Positions 1 through 5,566 of a stretch of DNA of 5,566 nucleotides are shown piece by piece. The position numbers and the translations under genes are program-made. This DNA comes from Bryobacteraceae bacterium (lineage in GTDB: Bacteria; Acidobacteriota; Terriglobia; Bryobacterales; Bryobacteraceae): NCBI GenBank assembly GCA_025929455.1, contig JAICMB010000256.1:1-5566 (forward strand), written 5' to 3'. Below the pieces are notes generated by a model. That model was not told the origin of the DNA. It ran no database searches and worked only from the letters and a program-made list of their open reading frames with translations. Every line of letters starts with the position of its first letter. The first letter of the stretch is position 1.

Positions 1-1
1 A

Positions 2-223
2 CAGCAGGAAAAGCTCGCCCGCGCGCAGGCCCTCGACGAGACCGACATGCCTCCCTACACGCCCGTTCCCTACGACCCCCAAGCGGATGGCTTCGTTTTT
101 CAAGTACCTCAAATCAAACTACATATCCGCCGCCGGCAGCGCGCCGCACAAGCCCGCGACTACCGCCACGGCGACCCGCAACAGGCCCAAACCGCCCTCC
201 GCGACTTCCCCAAAGCCGCATGA
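2..223 (+). CDS. C-terminal part of an unrecognised protein (5' end outside window)
   Basis: An open frame enters from the left edge and ends at TGA 221-223, giving 73 codons with no start visible. Most codons end in G or C, as in the clear genes here, which supports real coding. The peptide is hydrophilic. It has a Pro/Tyr-rich stretch (PPYTPVPYDP, near residues 17-26), then FVFQVPQIKLHIRRRQRAAQ, then a Gln/Ala/Arg-rich tail ending FPKAA. No catalytic motif, membrane segment or signal sequence is seen. From memory, short hypothetical proteins of Solibacter-like genomes can end in a similar proline-rich then basic tail, but I cannot name a family. The next gene starts 175 bases downstream, past a hairpin repeat, so a shared transcript is possible but not shown. 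It could also be a chance open frame. Confidence 0.55.
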   Translation, partial: QQEKLARAQALDETDMPPYTPVPYDPQADGFVFQVPQIKLHIRRRQRAAQARDYRHGDPQQAQTALRDFPKAA

Positions 224-267
224 GCAGAGAAAAATCCTACATGATCATTTCATCCAGTCACAAACCC

Positions 268-363
268 GTGGGGCAGGTTGTCAACCTGCGGCCGATTGTT
301 AATCGGCCCCTCCCTCCGCGCACGATCCGCCTGCGCCGGGTCTCCAGACCCGCCTCGTCCGCC
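268..363 (+). repeat. Modular hairpin repeat, copy 1 (three stem-loops)
   Basis: Three near-perfect inverted repeats follow one another. The first is GCAGGTT (273-279) with AACCTGC (283-289) around a GTC loop. The second is GGCCGATT (290-297) with AATCGGCC (301-308) around GTT. The third is CGGGTCT (337-343) with AGACCCG (346-352), where the tight centre would open to a larger loop. A tail of 15 bases (349-363) is identical to 2562-2576 in copy 2. The element ends 35 bases before the patatin ATG and so may lie in its mRNA leader. I recall similar GGCAGG...CCTGC hairpin strings scattered through Solibacter-like and some other large soil genomes, but did not check. It has no T-run, so it does not look like a normal terminator. 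Confidence 0.8.
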
Positions 364-398
364 CCCTCTCCGCTGCCTTCCTCCAGCCCGGAGTCCCT

Positions 399-1535
399 AT
401 GAGCTGCGCGGCAAAACTCAACAGCAACGATCAGAAAAAGCTCCTTGCTCTCGACGGCGGCGGCATCCGCGGCGTCATCGCCCTCGAAGTTCTGCAGCGC
501 ATCGAAGCGATCCTGCGCGAGCAGTCCGGCAACTCGAAACTCGTACTCGCGGACTATTTCGATTACGTAGCCGGCACCAGCACCGGCGCCATCATCGCGG
601 CGCTGATCGCGCTCGGAAAGACCGTGGACGAGATACTCGATTTCTACGTGCAGCACGGGCGCGCGATTTTCAAGTCCGCGGGTGTACTGAAGCGGTTCTG
701 GTACAAATTCAGCGGCGACCCGCTGAGCGCGCTTCTGCGCGAGGTCGTCGGCGATATCCCGCTCGGCGACGACCGCCTCCGTACGCTCCTCATGATGGTC
801 ATGCGCAACGCCACCACCGATTCCGCTTGGCCGGTTTCGAACAATCCCGCCGCGCGCTTCAACGCGCCGTCATACAGCGGCTGCAATCTGCGCGTGCCCC
901 TGTGGCAGCTCATCCGCGCCAGCACCGCCGCGCCAACCTACTTCCCGCCGCAGCAAGTCACCATCGGCGAGCACGAATTTTTATTCGTTGACGGCGGTGT
1001 CAGCGCGTACAACAACCCGGCGTTTCAGTTGTTCCTGATGGCGACGTTGCCGGAGTACGGCGTGCGATGGACGGCGGCCGCCGACCGCATGCTGCTGGTC
1101 TCTGTGGGCACGGGCGCCAGTTCCTCACCCAGCGCGCACCTCACCGCCGGGGACATGAACATGCTCTATCAGGCGAGCGCCATTCCCACGGCGCTGATCG
1201 GCGCGGCGATGCACCAGCAGGACCTGTTATGTCGCGCGTTTGGCAACACCGTCGCCGGCGAAGCGCTCGACCTCGAAGTAGGAGACGGCGTGCATACCTC
1301 CGCGCCGGGCGGCCGCAAGCTGTTCACCTACGCACGCTATAACGCGAGCCTCTCGCGCGAAGGCCTCCGCAGTCTTGGGCTCGATGCGATCGATCCGAGC
1401 CACGTCCGCGCGCTAGATGCAGTGGAACGCGTGCCCGAGATGCGGCAGGTCGGCCGCGCCATCGCGCAACTTCGCGTCAAGCCCGAGCATTTTGCTACGT
1501 TTCCGCCGCAGCGTGCCTTCGCTATTTCCGTGTGA
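399..1535 (+). CDS. Patatin-like phospholipase
   Basis: A 378-residue protein of the patatin-like acyl hydrolase family, which cleaves acyl ester bonds of phospholipids or other lipids with a Ser-Asp dyad. All key elements are visible: the oxyanion-hole glycine motif DGGGIRG (residues 19-25), the nucleophile elbow GTSTG with Ser61 (59-63), and the second catalytic residue Asp198 in FVDGG, followed by the usual NNP (205-207). The catalytic domain spans roughly 14-235, and the remaining ~140 residues are of unclear role. No signal peptide or membrane helix is seen, so it is probably cytoplasmic. The ATG is supported by GGAG at 390-393, five bases upstream. It follows the unrecognised gene and copy 1 of the repeat, and its 3' end overlaps the convergent gene by 14 bases. 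Some bacterial patatins are phage-defence effectors (CapV of CBASS), but no nucleotide cyclase is visible here, so that role is unsupported. Confidence 0.93.
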   Translation: MSCAAKLNSNDQKKLLALDGGGIRGVIALEVLQRIEAILREQSGNSKLVLADYFDYVAGTSTGAIIAALIALGKTVDEILDFYVQHGRAIFKSAGVLKRFWYKFSGDPLSALLREVVGDIPLGDDRLRTLLMMVMRNATTDSAWPVSNNPAARFNAPSYSGCNLRVPLWQLIRASTAAPTYFPPQQVTIGEHEFLFVDGGVSAYNNPAFQLFLMATLPEYGVRWTAAADRMLLVSVGTGASSSPSAHLTAGDMNMLYQASAIPTALIGAAMHQQDLLCRAFGNTVAGEALDLEVGDGVHTSAPGGRKLFTYARYNASLSREGLRSLGLDAIDPSHVRALDAVERVPEMRQVGRAIAQLRVKPEHFATFPPQRAFAISV

Positions 1536-2043
1536 AGTGCAGCGTCGCGTTTCCGTTCTGCCCTTGCACGGAGCTTTCTTTTATCGCGAGCGTCATGTGC
1601 TTTCCGTCATCGGATAGCGTTCTGATCCATTGCCCGGTCACCTGATCGCCCTTGATCGTGGCCGTCCAATCCGTGGTCATGGTCTTGCCATCCACCTTCG
1701 TCTTGGACGTTTGCATAAACGGTCCGATCTGGTTGGTAGTGGAATCGCCGTTCGCATCCAGCCGCAGGGTCGTCGTCATGATGCCCAAGTACAGCAGTGG
1801 TGCGATGCCGTTGGACGGCTCTGCAAATACCGACTCGACTACGTAATCGTTGCCCTTCTTCTTGATGCGCTGGTTCAGCCCTTCGGGCGGCGGAACCGTG
1901 GCGTCGTTCGCCGCGTGTTTATCGAGTTCCCAGTGGCCTTCAAACCCCGTGGAACGCGCAAATGCAGGAGCAGTTATAGAAATCAGAGAGATGCAGACAG
2001 GAATGATGAGAAGCTTACGAAGCGGCAAGTTACCCTCACGCAT
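1522..2043 (-). CDS. Exported lipocalin-like protein of unknown function
   Basis: A 173-residue protein with a clear signal peptide: basic RK at 9-10, hydrophobic core 11-25, and a likely signal peptidase I cut after AFA (27-29). The mature ~144 residues are rich in alternating polar/hydrophobic stretches, begin FEGHWELDKHAA with PPPEGL shortly after, and end NATLHFTRK. This matches, as I remember it, the small periplasmic lipocalin-like beta-barrel proteins common in Acidobacteriota (a W-x-L-(D/N) opening, PP-x-L, then repeated DGK turns). The ligand is unknown. There is one cysteine, in the signal peptide, and no lipobox placement. The ATG at 2043 lacks a Shine-Dalgarno sequence, whereas an in-frame TTG (2028-2026) has GAGGG four bases upstream, so the true start may be codon 6. 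It lies 28 bases after the trmO-like gene on the same strand and may be cotranscribed with it. The stop is TAG, inside the patatin 3' end. Confidence 0.8.
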   Translation of the reverse strand: MREGNLPLRKLLIIPVCISLISITAPAFARSTGFEGHWELDKHAANDATVPPPEGLNQRIKKKGNDYVVESVFAEPSNGIAPLLYLGIMTTTLRLDANGDSTTNQIGPFMQTSKTKVDGKTMTTDWTATIKGDQVTGQWIRTLSDDGKHMTLAIKESSVQGQNGNATLHFTRK

Positions 2044-2071
2044 GGTGGACGACGGAACCGCGCGGAAGATT

Positions 2072-2491
2072 TCATCCGCATGTCTCGACGTCGAGCACCG
2101 GCTTAATATCTACAACCGGAGTTCCGTCAATGGCTTCCAAACCCCGCACCTCCAGCCAGCCGCCATCGCGTACGCTCAGCACCCGTACCCGGTGCAGCCC
2201 GATCGGGTTTGGCCGGTCTGGCGAACGCGTGGCAAAAACACCCATGATCGCGTTACGCGTATCGCCCCGCGGATGAACCTTCAGCACCTCACGCCGCGAC
2301 TGGTGCAGCCACGTGAAAATCCAAATCTCCTGTCCACTCCGTATGCCATCAAGCGCCTCCGAAAAATCCTTGAAAATTTCAACTCGCGTGTCCGGCGCGC
2401 CTTCCCATCCCTGTCGCGGAGCGCCGCTGCGCTGTGTAAGCTCCGAATGCACGCGCCCGATCGGACGAATATCGAACGTGGGTATATCCAT
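2072..2491 (-). CDS. trmO: TrmO/TsaA-family tRNA (t6A37) N6-methyltransferase
   Basis: A 139-residue protein of the TsaA/YaeB/TrmO family. In the studied members it uses S-adenosylmethionine to methylate N6-threonylcarbamoyladenosine at position 37 of threonine tRNA, in the cytoplasm. Visible family signatures are the opening PIGRVHS (10-16), the core GQEIWIFTWLHQS (53-65), GVFATRSPDRPNPIG (84-98), the most diagnostic block, and IDGTPVVDIKP (121-131). It is a short, single-domain form; the E. coli protein is longer and has an added C-terminal domain. The frame stays open upstream to an ATG at 2560, but those extra 23 codons start METGRRLKACPT and are encoded by the hairpin repeat at 2526-2576. 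I therefore chose the ATG at 2491-2489, which has GGGA five bases upstream and puts the conserved PIGRVHS close to the N terminus. The exported-protein gene follows 28 bases downstream. Confidence 0.9.
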   Translation of the reverse strand: MDIPTFDIRPIGRVHSELTQRSGAPRQGWEGAPDTRVEIFKDFSEALDGIRSGQEIWIFTWLHQSRREVLKVHPRGDTRNAIMGVFATRSPDRPNPIGLHRVRVLSVRDGGWLEVRGLEAIDGTPVVDIKPVLDVETCG

Positions 2492-2525
2492 GTATGTCCC
2501 AGTGGTAGCGCGCTGACGCTCGGAG

Positions 2526-2576
2526 GTGGGGCAGGCTTTCAGCCTGCGGCCGGTTTCCAAACCCGCCTCGTCCGCC
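2526..2576 (+). repeat. Modular hairpin repeat, copy 2 (two stem-loops)
   Basis: A shorter relative of the repeat at 268-363, in the same orientation. It has GCAGGCT (2531-2537) with AGCCTGC (2541-2547) around TTC, then GGTTT (2552-2556) with AAACC (2559-2563), then the 15-base tail 2562-2576 identical to copy 1. The middle GGCCGATT hairpin and the linker found in copy 1 are missing. Both stems differ from copy 1 by paired changes that keep base pairing (T-A to C-G in the first, C-G to T-A in the last). The element lies 34 bases upstream of the trmO-like start and would be in the 5' leader or promoter of that gene. Confidence 0.8.
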
Positions 2577-2642
2577 GCCGCACGATGCCCCGGAGCTTTC
2601 GAGCTGGCGCGGCCCAGTTTGCCTCTCTCGTCTCCTCGCGCC

Positions 2643-2671
2643 TTGCTGCCGTTTTCACAATCTGTTACGCT
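2643..2671 (+). promoter_or_regulatory. Candidate sigma-70-type promoter of padR
   Basis: TTGCTG (2643-2648) is separated by exactly 17 bases from TACGCT (2666-2671), which has a TG one base before it (2663-2664), giving an extended -10 form. The -10 would lie 23 bases before the padR ATG, leaving a short leader. The hexamers match the consensus only in part, so this is a plausible proposal. PadR proteins usually repress their own unit, so an operator would be expected to overlap this site, but I could not see a clear dyad. Confidence 0.4.
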
Positions 2672-2694
2672 CTCCTTGGCATCCTAGGAGAAGC

Positions 2695-3036
2695 ATGGCG
2701 AAAAAACTCGATCTGCTACAGGGCACGCTCGACATGCTCATCTTAAAAGCAGTCTCGCTCGGGCCGCTGCATGGTTACGGCATTCTCCTCCGCATTCAGC
2801 AGATCTCAGGCGAGCGCTTGCAGATTCAGCAGGGCTCGCTATATCCAGCGCTGTACCGTCTGGAACATCAGGGCTGGATCGCAAGCCAGTGGGGCGAATC
2901 CGAGAACAAACGCAAAGCAAAGTACTACCGGCTCACCGCGGCTGGCCGTCGCGCGCTGAGGTCCGAGACCGAACAATGGGACGAAATGGCGGGCGCCATC
3001 GCGGCCGTGTTGCGTGCCACCCCGGGAGAGCTGTGA
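2695..3036 (+). CDS. PadR-family transcriptional regulator
   Basis: A 113-residue winged-helix regulator of the compact PadR type. It opens with [14 protein letters not shown] (7-20), then [10 protein letters not shown] (25-34), then the recognition-helix block [17 protein letters not shown] (46-62), and a wing with [11 protein letters not shown] (74-84). The last ~25 residues would form the dimerisation helix. Such proteins act as dimeric DNA-binding repressors that respond to small ligands or stress; the ligand here is unknown. AGGAG (2686-2690), four bases before the ATG, supports the start. The stop codon TGA shares its A with the permease ATG, so the two genes are a tight unit and the permease is the probable target. 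PadR genes placed just ahead of ADOP permeases are a recurrent arrangement in Acidobacteriota. Confidence 0.96.
   Translation: MAKKLDLLQGTLDMLILKAVSLGPLHGYGILLRIQQISGERLQIQQGSLYPALYRLEHQGWIASQWGESENKRKAKYYRLTAAGRRALRSETEQWDEMAGAIAAVLRATPGEL
3024..3030 (+). promoter_or_regulatory. Ribosome binding site of the permease gene, inside padR
   Basis: GGGAGAG lies within the last codons of padR, five bases before the ATG at 3036. It supports starting the permease at that ATG and not further in. A GTG directly before it (3033-3035) is in frame and would add only one residue, so the choice barely matters. The arrangement suggests reinitiation or coupling with padR translation. Confidence 0.65.
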
Positions 3037-5566
3037 TGCTGATCGCGCGGCTTCGTTCATGGCTTCGAGCGACCTTTCACCGGACCCGTACGGAACGCGA
3101 CATGGATGACGAACTTCGGTTCCACATCGAAGCATATACGGAGGAACTGCAGCGTGGCGGCATGGAGCGCGGCGAGGCCGAGCGGCAGGCGCGCGTCGAG
3201 TTCGGCGGCCTAGGACAAACGAAGGAAGCATGCCGCGACGCGCGCGGCGCGGACCTCTTGCCGTCGTTGTTGTCGGACGCCGCTTATGGTCTGCGCCTGC
3301 TGCGCAGGACTCCGGGCTTCACCATGGCGGCCGTGCTAACGCTCGCGTTGGGCATCGGCGCGACGACGGCCGTATTCAGCGTCGTGAACGCGGTGTTGCT
3401 GCGCGATCTGCCTTACAACGATCCGGAGCAGTTGGTCTTCTTGTACGAAACGCTGCCCGGCATTCCGAACGTGCCCCTCGAAGCGTGGGGGCCTGTCAAC
3501 GGCGATTTCCACGAGTGGCAAAGACAGAGCCGGTCATTCAGCAGCCTGGCCTTGTTCACAAATGATGGCTTGAATGTGTCCGCCGGCGGCGCTGCATTCC
3601 GCGCGATGGGGTCGCGTGTGACGGGAGACTTTCTCCACGTCCTGGGCGTCTCGCCGGCGCTCGGCCGCGCAGTGGACAATGCCGCCACGCAACCCGGCCA
3701 GGAACGGACGGCGGTCATCAGCGATGCCTTGTGGCGTAGGCGGTTCGGCGGCGACCGCGGCGTGTTGGGCAAGGAACTGCTACTCGACGCGCGGCCGTAT
3801 CGAATGATCGGCGTGATGCCGCCCGGGTTTGCGTTCCCGCACGGTAGCGAGAGCCTGGAAACGTCGGGGGAAACCACAGATATCTGGATGGCGTGGACGA
3901 TGACGCCACAGGAACGAGCGTCTCGCAACGACAACCAGGGCAACGCGATCGGACGCCTGCGGCCCGGTGTGTCGTTGACACAGGCGCAGGCCGATATCGA
4001 GGCCATCACGGCCCGCTTCGCGCCGCCCTTTCAGCAGCAGATGGGCAAGGCTCATGGAGAGGTCCGATCGTTTGACGAGATCATCACGGGCGGCTCGCAG
4101 CGCGCACTGCTGATCTTCATGGCCGCTGTTTTTCTCGTGCTGCTCATCGCCTGCGCCAACGTCGCGAGTCTCGCAATGGCGCGCGCCACTGGCAGAAGAC
4201 AGGAGATTAGCGTCCGGGCGGCGCTCGGCGCTTCGAGATTGCGCCTTGTTCGGCAACTGCTGACCGAATCGTTCTGCATCGCCGCCGCCGGCGGCGCGCT
4301 CGGGATCGTAGTGGCGGTGGCGCTCGTGCGGCTTTTGGTGAGCGCTCATCCGGCCAACATCCCGAGGATCGAGGAAACCTCAATCGATGTACGCGTGCTC
4401 CTGTTCACGATTGCCGTTTCGCTGGCGACCGCGCTGGTTTCGGGTCTGTTTCCGGCGTGGTCCGGGTCGCGTTGCGATTTGAACGCCGCCATGAAAAGCT
4501 CTGGGGCGCGCAGCGTTAAAGGCCGGACCAGCCGGCTGCATCGCGGCCTGATCGTCGCCGAGATAGGTCTTACGATTGTGCTGCTGGCAGGCTCAGGGCT
4601 GCTGATCCGCAGTTTCCTGAAATTGCGCTCGGTCGATAAAGGCTTTTCGTCGCAGTCTACGGTCACCATGGGCATCGAGCTCTACGGCCGATATAACCAG
4701 AGCGCTAAACAAAACGCGTTTTACCGAGCTCTGCTCGAGCGAACCGAGGCGGTACCCGGCGTTCAGGATGCCGCGGTCATTGATAAGGTTCCGCTAGGCG
4801 GAGGAGAATCGCTTTCCCTGCTGGAAGTGGAGGGACACCCGTTCGATCAAAAAACCTCCTTCGAAAGTCGTTGTATAACTCCACGCTACTTTGCCGCGAT
4901 GGGAATTCCGCTGCTCGAAGGGCGCGCGTTCGACGACGACGACACGGACGGCCGCACTCCAGTAATCATCGTGAGCCGTAGCTTCGCGCGACGGTATTTT
5001 CCAAGGCGTTCCACGCTGGGCCGGAGGGTGCATACATCCGGTTGGAGGACCATCGTCGGAGTCGTCGCCGACGTGCGCCAGAAAGATTTGGATGCACCGC
5101 CTCCCATGCAGATTTATCTGCCGCTGTGGCAAACCGGCGCCCGCTCAGCATCCGTTGTCGTGAGGAGCACACTGCCTCCCGAGCGCATCGCGCCCGTCGT
5201 GCGAGGGTTGCTGCGAAACCTCGATCCTGGTCTGGCCGCATCCGACGTCCAAACCATGAGTCAATTGGTTTCAAGCGCGAGCGCAGAGCGCCGTTTCCAG
5301 ACGGTCGTACTCAGCATGTTCGGAGGTATCGCGCTGTTCCTTTCGCTTGTGGGTCTATACGCGATCATGGCCTGGTCAGTACAGCAACGAACCGCGGAAA
5401 TCGGAATCCGCATGGCGCTGGGTGCGCAGCGGAGCGCGGTTTTGGCCCTCGTACTGCGGCAAGGTGCGGCGTTGTGGCTGGGCGGAATCGCGCTGGGTTT
5501 CACCTGCGCGTGGGGCGTCACGCGCTGGATGCGCAGCCTGCTGTTCGAAGTGCAGCCCGCCGATCC
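3036..5566 (+). CDS. ADOP-type MacB/FtsX duplicated permease (3' end outside window)
   Basis: The frame stays open for 843 codons to the window edge. Residues ~17-71 form the ADOP N-terminal domain ([15 protein letters not shown], then [12 protein letters not shown]). Helix 1 follows at ~97-122, and a first MacB-like periplasmic domain at ~123-350. The first FtsX domain has helices near 357-380, 413-436 and 454-477. The second half repeats the pattern: helix ~505-525, periplasmic domain ~526-750, then helices ~756-783 and ~811-830. The last helix and C terminus, perhaps 45 residues, are cut off. Both halves keep the cytoplasmic loop motif EI-x-(V/I)-R-x-ALGA (390-399 and 788-797), which in MacB-type permeases contacts the ATPase. 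No ATP-binding cassette is encoded here, as expected for this 'orphan' family. It is an inner-membrane protein with an unknown substrate; MacB relatives drive efflux or act as mechanotransmitters. No frameshift is seen. Confidence 0.95.
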   Translation, partial: MLIARLRSWLRATFHRTRTERDMDDELRFHIEAYTEELQRGGMERGEAERQARVEFGGLGQTKEACRDARGADLLPSLLSDAAYGLRLLRRTPGFTMAAVLTLALGIGATTAVFSVVNAVLLRDLPYNDPEQLVFLYETLPGIPNVPLEAWGPVNGDFHEWQRQSRSFSSLALFTNDGLNVSAGGAAFRAMGSRVTGDFLHVLGVSPALGRAVDNAATQPGQERTAVISDALWRRRFGGDRGVLGKELLLDARPYRMIGVMPPGFAFPHGSESLETSGETTDIWMAWTMTPQERASRNDNQGNAIGRLRPGVSLTQAQADIEAITARFAPPFQQQMGKAHGEVRSFDEIITGGSQRALLIFMAAVFLVLLIACANVASLAMARATGRRQEISVRAALGASRLRLVRQLLTESFCIAAAGGALGIVVAVALVRLLVSAHPANIPRIEETSIDVRVLLFTIAVSLATALVSGLFPAWSGSRCDLNAAMKSSGARSVKGRTSRLHRGLIVAEIGLTIVLLAGSGLLIRSFLKLRSVDKGFSSQSTVTMGIELYGRYNQSAKQNAFYRALLERTEAVPGVQDAAVIDKVPLGGGESLSLLEVEGHPFDQKTSFESRCITPRYFAAMGIPLLEGRAFDDDDTDGRTPVIIVSRSFARRYFPRRSTLGRRVHTSGWRTIVGVVADVRQKDLDAPPPMQIYLPLWQTGARSASVVVRSTLPPERIAPVVRGLLRNLDPGLAASDVQTMSQLVSSASAERRFQTVVLSMFGGIALFLSLVGLYAIMAWSVQQRTAEIGIRMALGAQRSAVLALVLRQGAALWLGGIALGFTCAWGVTRWMRSLLFEVQPAD

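Larger units (their letters stand above)
2492..2694. other. Divergent intergenic region between trmO-like gene and padR
   Basis: These 203 bases separate a leftward and a rightward gene, so both need promoters here. The left part holds hairpin repeat copy 2. The right part holds a candidate padR promoter and its ribosome binding site. I saw no convincing promoter for the leftward gene and no clear PadR operator dyad. Nothing else in it looks coding: the frames crossing it have repeat-derived, low-complexity translations. Confidence 0.6.

Noticed and set aside
241..248. Palindrome ATGATCAT as an operator for the patatin gene
   Set aside because: An eight-base palindrome is expected by chance at this scale and no flanking symmetry or promoter elements support it.
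273..308. Hairpins at the left repeat as an intrinsic terminator of the upstream gene
   Set aside because: Stems are strong but no T-run follows any of them, and a second copy lies upstream of a start codon where a terminator would not be expected.
268..352. Hairpin repeat copy 1 as a CRISPR array
   Set aside because: The units are adjacent palindromes of differing sequence, not identical direct repeats separated by spacers of constant length.
278..991. 237-codon frame on the + strand overlapping patatin
   Set aside because: It is a shifted-frame shadow of the patatin gene, Arg/Ala/His-rich with no recognisable fold, while the patatin frame has all catalytic motifs.
2595..2606. AGCT-TTCG-AGCT stem-loop between repeat copy 2 and the padR promoter
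   Set aside because: Only four base pairs around a tetraloop; too weak and too likely by chance to call.
1850..2746. 298-codon frame on the + strand, the second longest closed frame
   Set aside because: It runs antisense to the exported-protein and trmO-like genes, crosses the repeat and enters padR in another frame. Its translation shows no domain and the opposite strand has clear family motifs.
3230..3565. 111-codon + strand frame within the permease gene
   Set aside because: Low-complexity Arg/Ala-rich shifted-frame product; the permease frame reads through without interruption.
3413..4349. Long minus-strand frames (3413-4009 and 3780-4349) opposite the permease
   Set aside because: Arg/Ser/Ala-rich translations typical of the complement of GC-rich coding DNA. 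The + strand permease is continuous through the region.

Overview
The window is GC-rich and bacterial. It most resembles an Acidobacteriota chromosome of the Solibacter/Bryobacter type. The main reason is the 3' end, where a short PadR regulator overlaps by one base a very long MacB/FtsX-type permease carrying the N-terminal extension of the 'acidobacterial duplicated orphan permease' (ADOP) family. The modular GC-rich hairpin repeats at two sites and the lipocalin-like secreted protein fit the same group. This assignment is inference from family knowledge, not from a database search.

Layout. Bases 2-223 hold the C-terminal 73 codons of an unrecognised gene on the + strand. Bases 224-398 are a gap containing a multi-hairpin repeat. 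Bases 399-1535 (+) encode an apparently complete cytoplasmic patatin-like phospholipase with its Ser-Asp dyad. On the - strand, 1522-2043 encodes a small exported lipocalin-like protein that converges on the patatin gene with a 14-base overlap. Upstream of it on the same strand, 2072-2491 encodes a TrmO/TsaA-family tRNA t6A37 methyltransferase. Bases 2492-2694 form a divergent intergenic region with a second, shorter copy of the hairpin repeat and a plausible padR promoter. Bases 2695-3036 (+) encode the PadR regulator, and 3036-5566 (+) the ADOP permease, which is open to the window edge and lacks its last helix.

Functional reading. The padR-permease pair is clearly one translationally coupled unit: a regulator with its own transporter-like membrane protein, and no ATPase gene in the window. 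The trmO homologue and the exported-protein gene are 28 bases apart on the same strand and could share a transcript, though their functions are unrelated. The patatin gene has no visible partner, so neither a defence role nor a general lipase role can be fixed from this window.

I found no convincing new multi-gene system. The best unexplained signal is the repeat pair. Its two copies differ by compensatory changes in the stems, by gain or loss of one hairpin module, and each lies about 35 bases ahead of a start codon. It also creates a false N-terminal extension on the trmO reading frame.
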